From Bartonella sp. HY328 (GTDB lineage Bacteria > Pseudomonadota > Alphaproteobacteria > Rhizobiales > Rhizobiaceae), in contig NZ_CP104884.1 of NCBI RefSeq assembly GCF_025449335.1, forward strand, positions 124,001 to 188,000: a stretch of DNA of 64,000 bases, given 5' to 3'. Below, in pieces: positions 37,394 to 46,054 of the stretch. The stretch's first letter is position 1. Every line of letters begins with the position of its first letter. Under the pieces are notes generated by a model that did not search any database, had not been told where the DNA came from, and worked only from the letters and a program-made list of their open reading frames with translations. The translations under genes were made by a program, and so were the position numbers.

Positions 37394-39559
37394 TTAAAAT
37401 TTTGCTTGCAAACCAATTTGAAATTCCAATCCCGGCATTGACGTCCCCCTCCCCCCATTGGTAAATCGTCGATCTAATTTATAGGGTGCTTCATCAAGAC
37501 CGATAAGGACAGGATGATTGTTTTGATTAAATAAATTATTGACCTGAGAAAAAAGTGATAGTCCCTTTGAAATCTCAACTTCGCCGCGCATGTTTACGAT
37601 CCAAAAGGAATTTTTGCGATGTATCCAATTACGATTTGGCTCGGCAAAAGGTATTAATAGATTTTCTTCCGTATTATACCACATTGGGCCCCGTAAAATG
37701 CCCGTAACTTGCAATGACCATGGGTATCGCGCTTCTTTTTCACCAAACCTAGTGCCAATTGCCGTTTGATATTTATATATACGCTGTGGATTGCGTGTAT
37801 TTGAAGACGCTGATGCGCCCTTATCTACCATATGAAAATTATATGCCCCATTACTAAAAAGGCTCCAATGCCAATTTTCTTCATGCGGCCTAATAAGTGG
37901 TAAAACATCAAGATGAAATTGCAGCTCGCTTCCATCAATAACAATATCAGCAGAATTATTCACATAATCTGATGTATTACTATTATCACTACGAAGGCGT
38001 GTTTGAATACGATCACTGATAGTATTTTTAAAAACGGCAAGATCTATATGCCAATTTTTCCCATAATAGCTAGCACCTGTTTCGATTTGCTTACTGCTTT
38101 CAGCTTTAAGGGCAGAATTACCAAAAATGCGCCCACCGCCTAAAGTGGTAAAATCTGCCGCTAATTCGGTAGCTGTAGGCGCCCTAAAGCCCGTTGAATA
38201 GCCAATGCGTAAGCTTAACCTTTCACTTGCTTTAAAGGTTGCACCTGCTGACCATGTTGTTGCGTCATAATGAGCGCTATTGGGTATTTGATAGGTTAAA
38301 TTTGGTGTATAATCGAGATTAGTTTTGCCATAGGTACCACGAATACCTGCTCGCAGCGTTAGACGGTCAGAAAACAGCTTTTGCGAATCCTCGATATAAA
38401 TAGCATTAACCGTCTCCGACTGGTTATTATCTTGAGGTGCAACTTGCGCAAGATTATTACCATTTACGCCAACACGCTCGCGACTTGAACGCAAGCGACT
38501 ATGCTCAAAATCCCAACCAATGAGCAGATCATTGCCCTCCCACAGCGCAAAACGTGGTTGAAAACGGGTTCCCATAATATCCAGTTGACGACGATTATGG
38601 TCTGATTGCGTGCCAAGGGCAGGAACCCCATTACCGGCGCGGATAATCGGCGACGCCCAATTAAAATCATCAACATCACGTACCCCATAAGCTTGTAACA
38701 TCCAGCTTATTTTTTTATTGGGTAATTGCCCAAAATAGCTCATATCTATCGAACGATTATAACGGTCATCTTGACTATAAATATTAGCACTCGATCCCCT
38801 AAATCCTGCATCATAAATTCCATCGCTACGCAATGTTACTTCAAAGCGATTGTCTTCATTCAATTCATAGCCCAAGGCTCCCGTTACCCCAAAGCGTTTC
38901 CAACTCGTATTGCGCATTTTTGAGCCGCCACGACCTGAATGATAGTCATCGCGTGCGCCGCCTGAAATACCAAAAAACCAATCAATATTTTCATATACTC
39001 CGCCGGTTTGAAAATTGCCTTTTCGCAATCCCCAAGAGCCTGTAACGGCGTTGAGCTTTGTACCTTGCGCGCTAAGCCCAGTTTTTAAAATAATATTGAT
39101 GATGCCACCAATATTTTGGCTACCATAAACAACCGATGATGGGCCACGAATAATTTCTATACGCTCAACATCTGCTAAGGATAATTTAGATAAATTTGCA
39201 CTACCAGCACGATGTCCATTCATTAAAACAAGAATTTGACTGCGAAAATCCTTACCCTGTCCATCACTAGCCCCGCCGCGAATATTGATTGACGTTTGCC
39301 CCGGTGTCCATTCACTAAAAAAGCCAACGGCATTTTCGGCAAGTAAATCGGTTATAGATTGAGCTGATGAGCGTTCGATTTCTTGCGCATTTATAACCTG
39401 TATAGTTCCGGCAATATTACTGGCAGGTTCTGCACGTCCTGTCGCAGTTATAACAATAGGATCAAGAATGGTAGTATCATCTGCTAAAGCAGTCGAGGAC
39501 AAAAATAAACTACTAAGTCCAAAACTTAGCCAAAGCTTTTTAGATAGTAAATCCAACAT
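37394..39559 (-). CDS. TonB-dependent receptor of the riboswitch-linked operon (BtuB candidate)
   Basis: A 721-residue receptor from the ATG at 39559 with GGAG upstream; the start overlaps the methyltransferase stop (TAATG). Signal peptide, TonB box TILDPIVITATGR, plug QSITDLLAENAVGFF, NIRGGASDGQGKD, ILVLMNGHRAG and IIRGPSSVVYGSQNIGGIIN, terminal GLQAKF. The IxxxLxxxPSSVVYG plug and short-box layout are shared with BtuB-like receptors but also with other small-ligand receptors. The nearby cobalamin riboswitch favours cobalamin or a precursor. Confidence 0.9.
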   Translation of the reverse strand: MLDLLSKKLWLSFGLSSLFLSSTALADDTTILDPIVITATGRAEPASNIAGTIQVINAQEIERSSAQSITDLLAENAVGFFSEWTPGQTSINIRGGASDGQGKDFRSQILVLMNGHRAGSANLSKLSLADVERIEIIRGPSSVVYGSQNIGGIINIILKTGLSAQGTKLNAVTGSWGLRKGNFQTGGVYENIDWFFGISGGARDDYHSGRGGSKMRNTSWKRFGVTGALGYELNEDNRFEVTLRSDGIYDAGFRGSSANIYSQDDRYNRSIDMSYFGQLPNKKISWMLQAYGVRDVDDFNWASPIIRAGNGVPALGTQSDHNRRQLDIMGTRFQPRFALWEGNDLLIGWDFEHSRLRSSRERVGVNGNNLAQVAPQDNNQSETVNAIYIEDSQKLFSDRLTLRAGIRGTYGKTNLDYTPNLTYQIPNSAHYDATTWSAGATFKASERLSLRIGYSTGFRAPTATELAADFTTLGGGRIFGNSALKAESSKQIETGASYYGKNWHIDLAVFKNTISDRIQTRLRSDNSNTSDYVNNSADIVIDGSELQFHLDVLPLIRPHEENWHWSLFSNGAYNFHMVDKGASASSNTRNPQRIYKYQTAIGTRFGEKEARYPWSLQVTGILRGPMWYNTEENLLIPFAEPNRNWIHRKNSFWIVNMRGEVEISKGLSLFSQVNNLFNQNNHPVLIGLDEAPYKLDRRFTNGGRGTSMPGLEFQIGLQAKF

Positions 39560-40302
39560 TAAATACTCCAAACAAGAATAGCAGAACGGCGATGACATGA
39601 AAGGCTAAAGCCATTTGAAGTAGTGACTGCTTGCTGCTTGAGATGGTGATAAATTTCAGCTCTTCTTGGATCATCTTTTGCCCACTTCAAACGATCTGCT
39701 TGAAAATTTGCAAAGATTTGAAGATCATCAATTTCAAGCGTAAAAGTCCAATCAACCATTTGCATCTGATGTGGCTTGTGGTTTTCCAACTGCGGTAGAA
39801 CAATATCAATTCCAGGTGTTGTATTTTCAAGGTGCCAGTTTGCCGGTAAACATGCAGCCAGAATTAAACCCTTTGGCGCGGCTTGGGCGGCAACAACCCA
39901 AATAATTTGTCGCTTTGCCCATTTTTTACAAGTTTCTAAAAAGCCAACAGCATCATCAAAATAAGCTGGCATGGTTGCTGCTAATACCGTATCGGCAGCG
40001 ATATCATCAATTGTTTCGTCTTGCCAGTTTTTAGCAATAATTTGCGGTGGATTTACAAATTGCGCAAGGCGACTTTGCATGAAAGGAGATGGCTCTATTG
40101 CCGTCCAAGCACACTTTAAGCCACGTAAAGCATTGCCCAATTGCCCAGCACCTGCTCCTATATCAATCAAGCTGCCAATATTAGGAGCAAGGTTGTTAAC
40201 CACTGGAGCAACCTGACTGATATAATTTGACGTATCAATCGCACTTGCATATAAAGCAAGGGGATCAGTCACTTGCTGTTTACTGTGGGAACTAGAATAC
40301 AT
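39559..40302 (-). CDS. SAM-dependent methyltransferase-like protein in the uptake operon
   Basis: The 247-residue protein has LIDIGAGAGQLG at about 47-58, the SAM-binding motif I of class I methyltransferases, and IEPSPFMQSRL as the following acidic strand. There is no signal peptide. AGGA lies about 12 bases before the ATG. Its stop overlaps the receptor start, so the two are coupled. The target is unknown. The gene follows mesD by 178 bases with no terminator visible. It could modify the imported ligand or provide a methyl transfer linked to methionine metabolism; neither is proved. Confidence 0.75.
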   Translation of the reverse strand: MYSSSHSKQQVTDPLALYASAIDTSNYISQVAPVVNNLAPNIGSLIDIGAGAGQLGNALRGLKCAWTAIEPSPFMQSRLAQFVNPPQIIAKNWQDETIDDIAADTVLAATMPAYFDDAVGFLETCKKWAKRQIIWVVAAQAAPKGLILAACLPANWHLENTTPGIDIVLPQLENHKPHQMQMVDWTFTLEIDDLQIFANFQADRLKWAKDDPRRAEIYHHLKQQAVTTSNGFSLSCHRRSAILVWSI

Positions 40303-40480
40303 TATAAGATTAAATCCTGTTTGATTTTTCGTTCATCAATTTAAGCAAATTAGCGCAGAGTTAAATTAATAAAGAAACTAAGGTAAAAGATAGGGGGAGT
40401 AATCATAATATCACTTTTAAACCTATGAAAAGAAGATATATATAATCCACATCACTTTTTTAATCATTGCTATATATATT

Positions 40481-41509
40481 CTAAACTGCAAGCTCTTGTC
40501 TGATGATTTGTGCGCCTGCGCTTAAAGCATTGAGTTTACCATGGGCTATTTCTCGCGGTAGTGGAGCCATTCCACAATTCGTACATGGATAAAGCTTATC
40601 GGCATCAACGAATTCAAGCGCTTTGCGCAAAGTATTGGCAACCTCCTGCGGTGTTTCAATATTATGAGTTGCCACATCAATAGCACCCACCATCACCTTT
40701 TTTCCGCGAAGAAGTTCAATCAAGTCTATCGGAACATGAGAATTATGGCATTCCAATGAGATTAGATCGATGTTGGATTTTTGTAATTTAGGAAAGGAAT
40801 TTTCATATTGTCGCCACTTCGATCCCAAAGTCTTTTTCCAATCCGTATTAGCCTTAATACCATAACCATAACAAATATGGACAGCGGTTTCACACTTGAT
40901 ACCCTCAATTGCTTTTTCCAGCGTAGCAATGCCCCAATCATTGACTTCATCAAAAAATACATTAAATGCGGGCTCATCAAACTGGATAATGTCAACACCT
41001 ACAGCCTCTAGTTCTTTAGCCTCTTCATTTAAAACCTTTGCAAACTCCCATGCTAATTTTTCGCGGCTTTTATAGTGGGCATCATAAAGTGTATCAATCA
41101 TGGTCATAGGGCCAGGAAGCGCCCATTTTATTGGCTTGCTGGTTTGCTGGCGTAAAAATTTAGCATCTTCAACAAAGCACGACTTTGGGCGCGATATAGC
41201 ATCGACCACTGTTGGAACACTCGCATCATAGCGATTGCGAATTTTGACAGTTTCCCGCTTCTCAAAATCAACGCCGCTAAGATGTTCAATAAATGTCGTA
41301 ACAAAATGCTGGCGCGTCTGCTCCCCATCACTGACAATATCAATCCTTGCTCGTTGTTGGGCTTCCAAGGCCAAAAGCAGGGCATCTTGTTTACCTTCAA
41401 TAAGTTCCTCTCCCTGTAATTTCCATGGTGACCAAAGTTTTTCTGGTTCTGCAAGCCACGAGGGTTTGGGCAGACTACCAGCAGTTGAAGTAGGCAATAA
41501 TTTATTCAT
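40481..41509 (-). CDS. mesD: Core methionine synthase MesD (folate- and cobalamin-independent)
   Basis: This 342-residue protein is the C-terminal catalytic half of cobalamin-independent methionine synthase (MetE) without the folate-binding N-terminal domain. The predicted zinc ligands are His211 and Cys213 (VHICYGYG), Glu253 (LISLECH) and Cys312 (CTNCGMAPLP). DIIQFDEPAF is a conserved block. Published work on core methionine synthases describes MesD from aerobic bacteria, which methylates homocysteine without methylfolate or cobalamin but needs a DUF1852 protein and oxygen. The DUF1852 partner is the gene just upstream, which makes the assignment strong. Confidence 0.88.
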   Translation of the reverse strand: MNKLLPTSTAGSLPKPSWLAEPEKLWSPWKLQGEELIEGKQDALLLALEAQQRARIDIVSDGEQTRQHFVTTFIEHLSGVDFEKRETVKIRNRYDASVPTVVDAISRPKSCFVEDAKFLRQQTSKPIKWALPGPMTMIDTLYDAHYKSREKLAWEFAKVLNEEAKELEAVGVDIIQFDEPAFNVFFDEVNDWGIATLEKAIEGIKCETAVHICYGYGIKANTDWKKTLGSKWRQYENSFPKLQKSNIDLISLECHNSHVPIDLIELLRGKKVMVGAIDVATHNIETPQEVANTLRKALEFVDADKLYPCTNCGMAPLPREIAHGKLNALSAGAQIIRQELAV

Positions 41510-41535
41510 AATAAGCGACCCTATTTATCGGTGTT

Positions 41536-42585
41536 TTAAAGGCTATCGTTGGAAAAGCATTGTTCAACAACGACTTGATAGCGCTTGATAAAATGCTCTT
41601 CAGCGAATTTTCCTTGCTCAACAGCAAGCCTACTTCTCTCTTCGCGGTCGTAAATAATTCGAGTTTGCGAATAATCTTGGTGTTCAAGACTTGGATTATA
41701 ATAGGCACCTGCAGGGGAATTGGCGTTATAAATCTCTGGTCTATAAATCTTTTGAAAAGTTTCCATTGTGCTGATCATACTGATAAGTTCAAGGTTCGTA
41801 TAATCATTCAATAGATCACCAATGAAATAAAAGGCAAAGGGCGCAACGCTATTGCGAGGCATGAAGAAGCGAACCTGTAAACCCATTTTTTGAAAATATT
41901 GATCGGTCAAAGATAGTTCATTTTGTTGATACTCATTGCCTAATATAGGGTGAAAATTACTCGTGCGACTATATGATTTGCTGGTAGAGGCACTCAAACA
42001 GATGACTGGTAACTTTTGAAAATGCTCTAGATAAATCTCCGAGTTAAGAAAATATCTGAACAATTTTCCATGCAGATTTCCAAAATCATCAGGAATACTG
42101 AAAGTGGAACGATTTTTATTATGAGCTGGTAAAACAATACTAAAGTCGTAATCGCGGATATAGGAAGAAAAATTATTTCCGACAATGCCTTCAATGCGTT
42201 CTCCCGATTTTTGATCAATAATATTCGTTTTCAATATTTCAATCAGCGGGAAAGCATCATTATGACATTGCGCATTAATCGTCATCTCTACTGAAATAAT
42301 TTCTAGTTCAACGCTATAACGGTTACTTTCAGGGTTATCCCAATGTGCAAGCGTATTAAAACGGTTATTAATCATCCTCAAACTATTGTGGAGGTTCTCT
42401 TGACGGTTTTCTCCTCTGGCTAAATTGGCAAAATTCGTTGTGAGCCGAGTATTGTCGGCAGGACAATAATTTTCATCAAAAGGCTGGCTTTTGAGAGCGA
42501 AAGTAAAGGCATGATGACCTATATTTCGCTGATGATCACTAGACTGTTGGTCTGTTGCGATGAATGGTAGTGTTATTCGAGACAT
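41536..42585 (-). CDS. mesX: DUF1852 protein MesX, partner of MesD
   Basis: The 349-residue protein has the DUF1852 layout beginning with ITLPFIATDQQSSDHQ and RLTTNFANLARGENRQENLH, RMINNRFNTLAHWDNPESNR, then LELISMISTMETF and SLEHQDYSQTRIIYD. DUF1852 is the family required, with oxygen, for MesD activity; the methyl donor and chemistry are not known to me. Multiple His, Asp and Glu residues could hold a metal site. The ATG at 42585 has GGAGG upstream, which can pair with CCTC at 42607-42610. It is the first gene behind the cobalamin riboswitch and is 26 bases from mesD. Confidence 0.85.
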   Translation of the reverse strand: MSRITLPFIATDQQSSDHQRNIGHHAFTFALKSQPFDENYCPADNTRLTTNFANLARGENRQENLHNSLRMINNRFNTLAHWDNPESNRYSVELEIISVEMTINAQCHNDAFPLIEILKTNIIDQKSGERIEGIVGNNFSSYIRDYDFSIVLPAHNKNRSTFSIPDDFGNLHGKLFRYFLNSEIYLEHFQKLPVICLSASTSKSYSRTSNFHPILGNEYQQNELSLTDQYFQKMGLQVRFFMPRNSVAPFAFYFIGDLLNDYTNLELISMISTMETFQKIYRPEIYNANSPAGAYYNPSLEHQDYSQTRIIYDREERSRLAVEQGKFAEEHFIKRYQVVVEQCFSNDSL

Positions 42586-42591
42586 GATTGA

Positions 42592-42661
42592 CCTCCATAA
42601 GTTAAAGAGGCATGGTTCAGCGCACGCATAACAATAAAGACCGTCATATGGCCTTTGTTAT
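42592..42661 (-). promoter_or_regulatory. Expression platform between riboswitch and mesX
   Basis: On the minus strand ATAACAAAGGCC (42650-42661) can pair with GGTCTTTATTGTTAT (42628-42642), and CCTC (42607-42610) can mask the GGAGG ribosome site (42592-42596). No U-tract follows the stem, so control at translation is more likely than at termination. Confidence 0.5.
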
Positions 42662-42664
42662 AGC

Positions 42665-42850
42665 ACACCAGGACACCCCGCCCGTGGACAATATTCGTCG
42701 GGGCAGGTCTCCTGGCTTACGGGTCAACGTCTTTATTTTACCTTCCCAGAATTAAATCCAGTGGTTGTACATAAATAAAGGCTCAACGTTCACAGTTGCG
42801 GGGGCAGCTTCGGAACCGAAAATATCTTCACCGAATTCCCTCTTAGCTCT
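42665..42850 (-). ncRNA. Cobalamin riboswitch
   Basis: The minus strand carries, in order, GGGAATTCGGTG (42829-42840), GCTGCCCCCGCAACTGT (within 42790-42811), CCACTGG, GGGAAGGT (42740-42747) and the B12 box AGCCAGGAGACCTGCC (42702-42717). These are the conserved elements of the adenosylcobalamin riboswitch in the correct order and spacing. It ends about 80 bases before mesX. Repression by cobalamin of a cobalamin-independent methionine route is the expected logic. Confidence 0.95.
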
Positions 42851-43350
42851 ATTTTTTTAAAAATAGAGAACCACGACGATAATTTTCTGGCATAAATAAA
42901 TGAAGCAGTCAATAGCATATAAAGGAATATTTATATCTCTATGTGCTATGCTCGTTAAGTTGCTTTCCTTGTTAAAATTTAGGTACCATGTTAACTTAAA
43001 CATTTTGTTTATGAAGTATTATTGCGTAAAAAATTATTGTCTTTATCAAGAGCATTTTTTTAAAAAAAGATTTTTACAAGTTAGTATAAAATTATTCATC
43101 ATAAGATTACGATAAGGCTTAAAAAAGCTATTATATCCCTGTTCAAAGCCTTAATTGAATTATTGTGACATTGGCGATTTTTTAAACCTACAACATCAGC
43201 TTTTTGTTAGGCCTCAGCTCAGTATATTCCATGATTAATATCGCAATTTTGGTAAAAAATTGGTACTTGAAACTTAAATCTTTTAGTATGTTAGTTATAA
43301 ATATATTAAGTTTGATATTCTGTCTGTTGATCGGACTCAGGCTTATTGCT
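42851..43350. other. Gap without a recognised gene
   Basis: AT-rich sequence between the riboswitch and the replication initiator. It should contain the riboswitch promoter on the minus strand. Short open frames are present on both strands but show no recognisable motif or ribosome site. Confidence 0.45.
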
Positions 43351-44088
43351 CTAAATATCGAAATCTGCTTTAGAGTTTTTAAAACTATCTGCAAATTGTA
43401 AAAGCTGTTGTGCAAGTTTTGGATTGTCATTAAAATCCAAGGCGATCTGTTCATGATAAGAAAGGGCATCAAACATTGCTTGTTGTTGGTGTTTTCGCGC
43501 AATTTGTTCATCGCTTAAATGTTGGCAAAGTGGTGCATTATCAATAACTAAATGGGCGCATTTTTCTGGCAAATTCAAGCAATAGGCATTGCTGGCTTGT
43601 TTTAAGCTCGGACCGTCGGCGCTATCATTATGACTATAGCGGCGTACCCAATTTATAAAACCGTGGTTTTGCAAGGCTTTTAATGCACGCACCACACTAT
43701 CGCGAGAGCGGCGGATTTTGCGCATAATTGTGGCAATGGCTGGTTCAAGTCGCCCAGTTTTATAATCGATAATATTGATAAAATATTCAAGCACTTCAAG
43801 TGCAATTGTCCCAAGTGGGCCGCAGCGTTGCCCCTTTTGACGTTTTTGTAAATCAAACCGTTTTGCGGCAAGCAAAAGCCTTTTTAAAGAGCGCCGATCA
43901 GTCTTTTTAAAAATCTTTTTTTCAATGGCACCCAAAAGATATGATTTGCGCCGAAACGGTTTTGGCTTTGATATTTCATCAATGGTGCTCATTTGATGAG
44001 CAGGCTTTATGCATGCGGAGCTTTGTTGTTTAAAAAATGCTTTTTTAAGCAAGGCATTTTGCAAAAGGCTTTGGCCAAGTGTTTCCAT
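43351..44088 (-). CDS. Winged-helix replication initiator-like protein (alphaproteobacterial plasmid RepA-like)
   Basis: The 245-residue protein resembles a family of plasmid replication proteins common in alphaproteobacteria. YLLGAIEKKIFKKTDRRSLK is near the N-terminus, followed by a winged-helix region (GPLGTIALEVLEYFINIID, YKTGRLEPAIATIMRKIRRS, RDSVVRALKALQNHGFINWV). The ATG at 44088 is chosen over a TTG at 44112; neither has a clear ribosome site. It stands where repC would follow repA and repB, yet it has neither RepC's length nor its motifs. It is probably the initiator of this replicon or of a merged one. Confidence 0.6.
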   Translation of the reverse strand: METLGQSLLQNALLKKAFFKQQSSACIKPAHQMSTIDEISKPKPFRRKSYLLGAIEKKIFKKTDRRSLKRLLLAAKRFDLQKRQKGQRCGPLGTIALEVLEYFINIIDYKTGRLEPAIATIMRKIRRSRDSVVRALKALQNHGFINWVRRYSHNDSADGPSLKQASNAYCLNLPEKCAHLVIDNAPLCQHLSDEQIARKHQQQAMFDALSYHEQIALDFNDNPKLAQQLLQFADSFKNSKADFDI

Positions 44089-44255
44089 GTTTTTTAACAA
44101 TGCAAAAGACAATAAATCATTATTCGCAAATTTACCTATGCAAATTCGCGTTATAAACAGACAAAATTTTGCGCCAATAATGGCCTAAGGATCTGATTAT
44201 ATTAAATTATTATTTTGCATCGTTCCTTTCATCTTTTAAAGCGTTATACGGGCAT

Positions 44256-44287
44256 GCCGTTTTTTAAAAAACGGCGGTTTAAAACGG
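44256..44287. promoter_or_regulatory. 20-bp palindrome and AAAACGG repeats upstream of the initiator
   Basis: GCCGTTTTTTAAAAAACGGC (44256-44275) is a perfect palindrome. AAAACGG occurs at 44268-44274 and again at 44281-44287, in the same orientation. It lies 170 bases before the initiator gene. It may be an initiator-binding site or part of an origin; function is inferred only from position. Confidence 0.4.
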
Positions 44288-44704
44288 ATTTTATTGGTGG
44301 GGAGAAAAAAGGCTGGATAAAATGCCTTTGCAAACCTGGTTGCTGCCAAACATTATTTGAATTATTTTGCTTGGATATTTGAGCAAAAAACATCGTTCAC
44401 AAAAGTTAGAAAACTTATGCGTTGAATGTTTATGCTCATTTAAGCATGATAATAATCTAAGTAATGAATGGTTTTGGATTGCGTGCCAGCAAGATTTTTT
44501 AAAGTTTTAACCAATTATCGCAGATTTTACACGGAAGGTGATGGCATGGATTAAACGGCCAATTGCCATGTGATATTGTTTAAACGACATGATAAATTTA
44601 AACAAACAACCTCAAGCCTTATAAATGCTGATGATTGAGGCCTTTAGCAATGGTGCTAAAAAAAGGCAAAACAATATCATGCACTAAAAAGCGCGTAAAA
44701 ATAC

Positions 44705-44816
44705 TTGACAGTTTTGTGCGGAAATGCGATTCTCAAACTGCTACATATTGAGAAGAGGCTTCCACAGCGTTGAATTGGGGTAAAACCTTAATTTAAATCT
44801 GGCGGGGCCTTTTTTT
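44705..44816 (+). ncRNA. Candidate antisense RNA (ctRNA-like) behind repB
   Basis: In repABC loci a short counter-transcribed RNA is made from the opposite strand between repB and repC. Here the plus strand has TTGACA at 44705-44710, a weak -10 (GATTCT) 17 bases later, and a T7 run ending at 44816 after GGCGGGGCC, just before repB's end. The transcript would be about 75-80 bases. The terminator stem is weak. Confidence 0.35.
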
Positions 44817-44818
44817 GC

Positions 44819-46054
44819 CTATTGATCTCCTTGTTTTTTGGTTTTCGCAGCTTGCTGATAGGCGCTATAAAGCGCATCTAACCGGCTACTTAAAAAATCT
44901 GCAAAGCCATTAAAAGCTGCCTCACCCTCATTTTGTGAGGTTTGACCTGTTGTCGCGCTGTTGAAAGACGAGCTATCTGTCATCAAGCTATTTTGCGCGC
45001 CAATATCAAAATTGTTGTTATCCAATACATTATTGGCTTTTGGGCTTTCGCTTTTAGGCTTTAAGGTAAAAATCGCATTGCCATGGCTTTTTTGCACGGT
45101 GATTTCAATTGCTTGGTCAGGGCTTTGCCATTTGCTTTTATTGACTGTTACCTTATTGGTTTTAAATTTACTTTTGCTTGTTGCAGGCGCCGCATCTCTA
45201 GTGCCAAAATTTGTGGCGAGATTTGCAAAAATAACCGCAAATTTAGCATCTGATGATAAGGCATGAAAATCTTGGCCACCACTATTTTCAGCGATTTCGC
45301 ATTGAGCAATCAACATGGGCAATTGATGGTCAAAATCATCGTTTGGCATGTTTTTTAATAATGTGGCTAATTCCTCCCACCTACCACGGCCTATACTTGG
45401 AGCTTTGCCGATTATTTCTAAAAGGGGCAGTGGTAATTGCCGCGCTAGTTTGATCATTTCAGATATGTGCGATTTGCCAGTGCTTAGGGAGGCACAAATA
45501 ATCTCGCGCTTAAAGCCGGCATCTTCTTGGGCTTTGGCAAATAGACATTTTTCAATGAAGGATAAATCATTGCGGGCGGTGTTTTCCTCACCTTGAAAAA
45601 CAATTGCTTCCTCGTCGCTTAAAGCGCGAATGGCAGCTTTAAAGGCAATGCCAAGGCGTTTGGCAACCGCTAGACGGCGGCGACCATAAACAATTTCAAA
45701 TTCGTCAACCTTACCGGCAATTGGCCGCACGAGACCTGGCACAATTTGCCCTCTTTCGCGCATTGAGGTTTCAAGCTCGCCAATAGTTGCATCATCATAA
45801 TCGCTGTCCAAACGATCTTTGATTAAGGATTGTTTGATTTTTAAAGGATCAATTTCTACAATTTGACTGCCAGTGCGCAAAACTTCATCGGCAAGCTTTG
45901 AGCGTGCCTGCATTTCTTTAACGCCAGCTGCAACTTTCATTAAATGTGGACTGCTAGAACGCGCCAGCTGTTGAACATCGCTCACATCGTCTTTTTCTTC
46001 ATCTAATTTGGATAAAACGGCGGCAAATAGACCTTTTGAGGTTTTGGCTTTCAT
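44819..46054 (-). CDS. repB: Plasmid partition protein RepB (ParB family)
   Basis: The 411-residue protein begins with the repABC RepB leader (MKAKTSKGLFAAVLSKL), then ParB boxes: EIDPLKIKQSLIKDRLD near 67-83, MRERGQIVPGLVRP and FEIVYGRRRLAVAKRLG near 119-135, and a helix-turn-helix around FKREIICASLSTGKSHISEM. It binds centromere-like parS sites and works with RepA to segregate the replicon. Its ATG overlaps the repA stop (TAATG). The C-terminus after residue 300 is less conserved, and is rich in Ser and Asn. Confidence 0.95.
   Translation of the reverse strand: MKAKTSKGLFAAVLSKLDEEKDDVSDVQQLARSSSPHLMKVAAGVKEMQARSKLADEVLRTGSQIVEIDPLKIKQSLIKDRLDSDYDDATIGELETSMRERGQIVPGLVRPIAGKVDEFEIVYGRRRLAVAKRLGIAFKAAIRALSDEEAIVFQGEENTARNDLSFIEKCLFAKAQEDAGFKREIICASLSTGKSHISEMIKLARQLPLPLLEIIGKAPSIGRGRWEELATLLKNMPNDDFDHQLPMLIAQCEIAENSGGQDFHALSSDAKFAVIFANLATNFGTRDAAPATSKSKFKTNKVTVNKSKWQSPDQAIEITVQKSHGNAIFTLKPKSESPKANNVLDNNNFDIGAQNSLMTDSSSFNSATTGQTSQNEGEAAFNGFADFLSSRLDALYSAYQQAAKTKKQGDQ

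Noticed and set aside
40303..40480. Possible second cobalamin riboswitch before the methyltransferase
   Set aside because: No B12 box or other conserved element is visible in this 178-base gap.
43880..43910. GAGCGCCGATC inside the initiator gene, similar to part of the palindromic repeat
   Set aside because: The match is short, the flanks do not align, and the sequence is coding.
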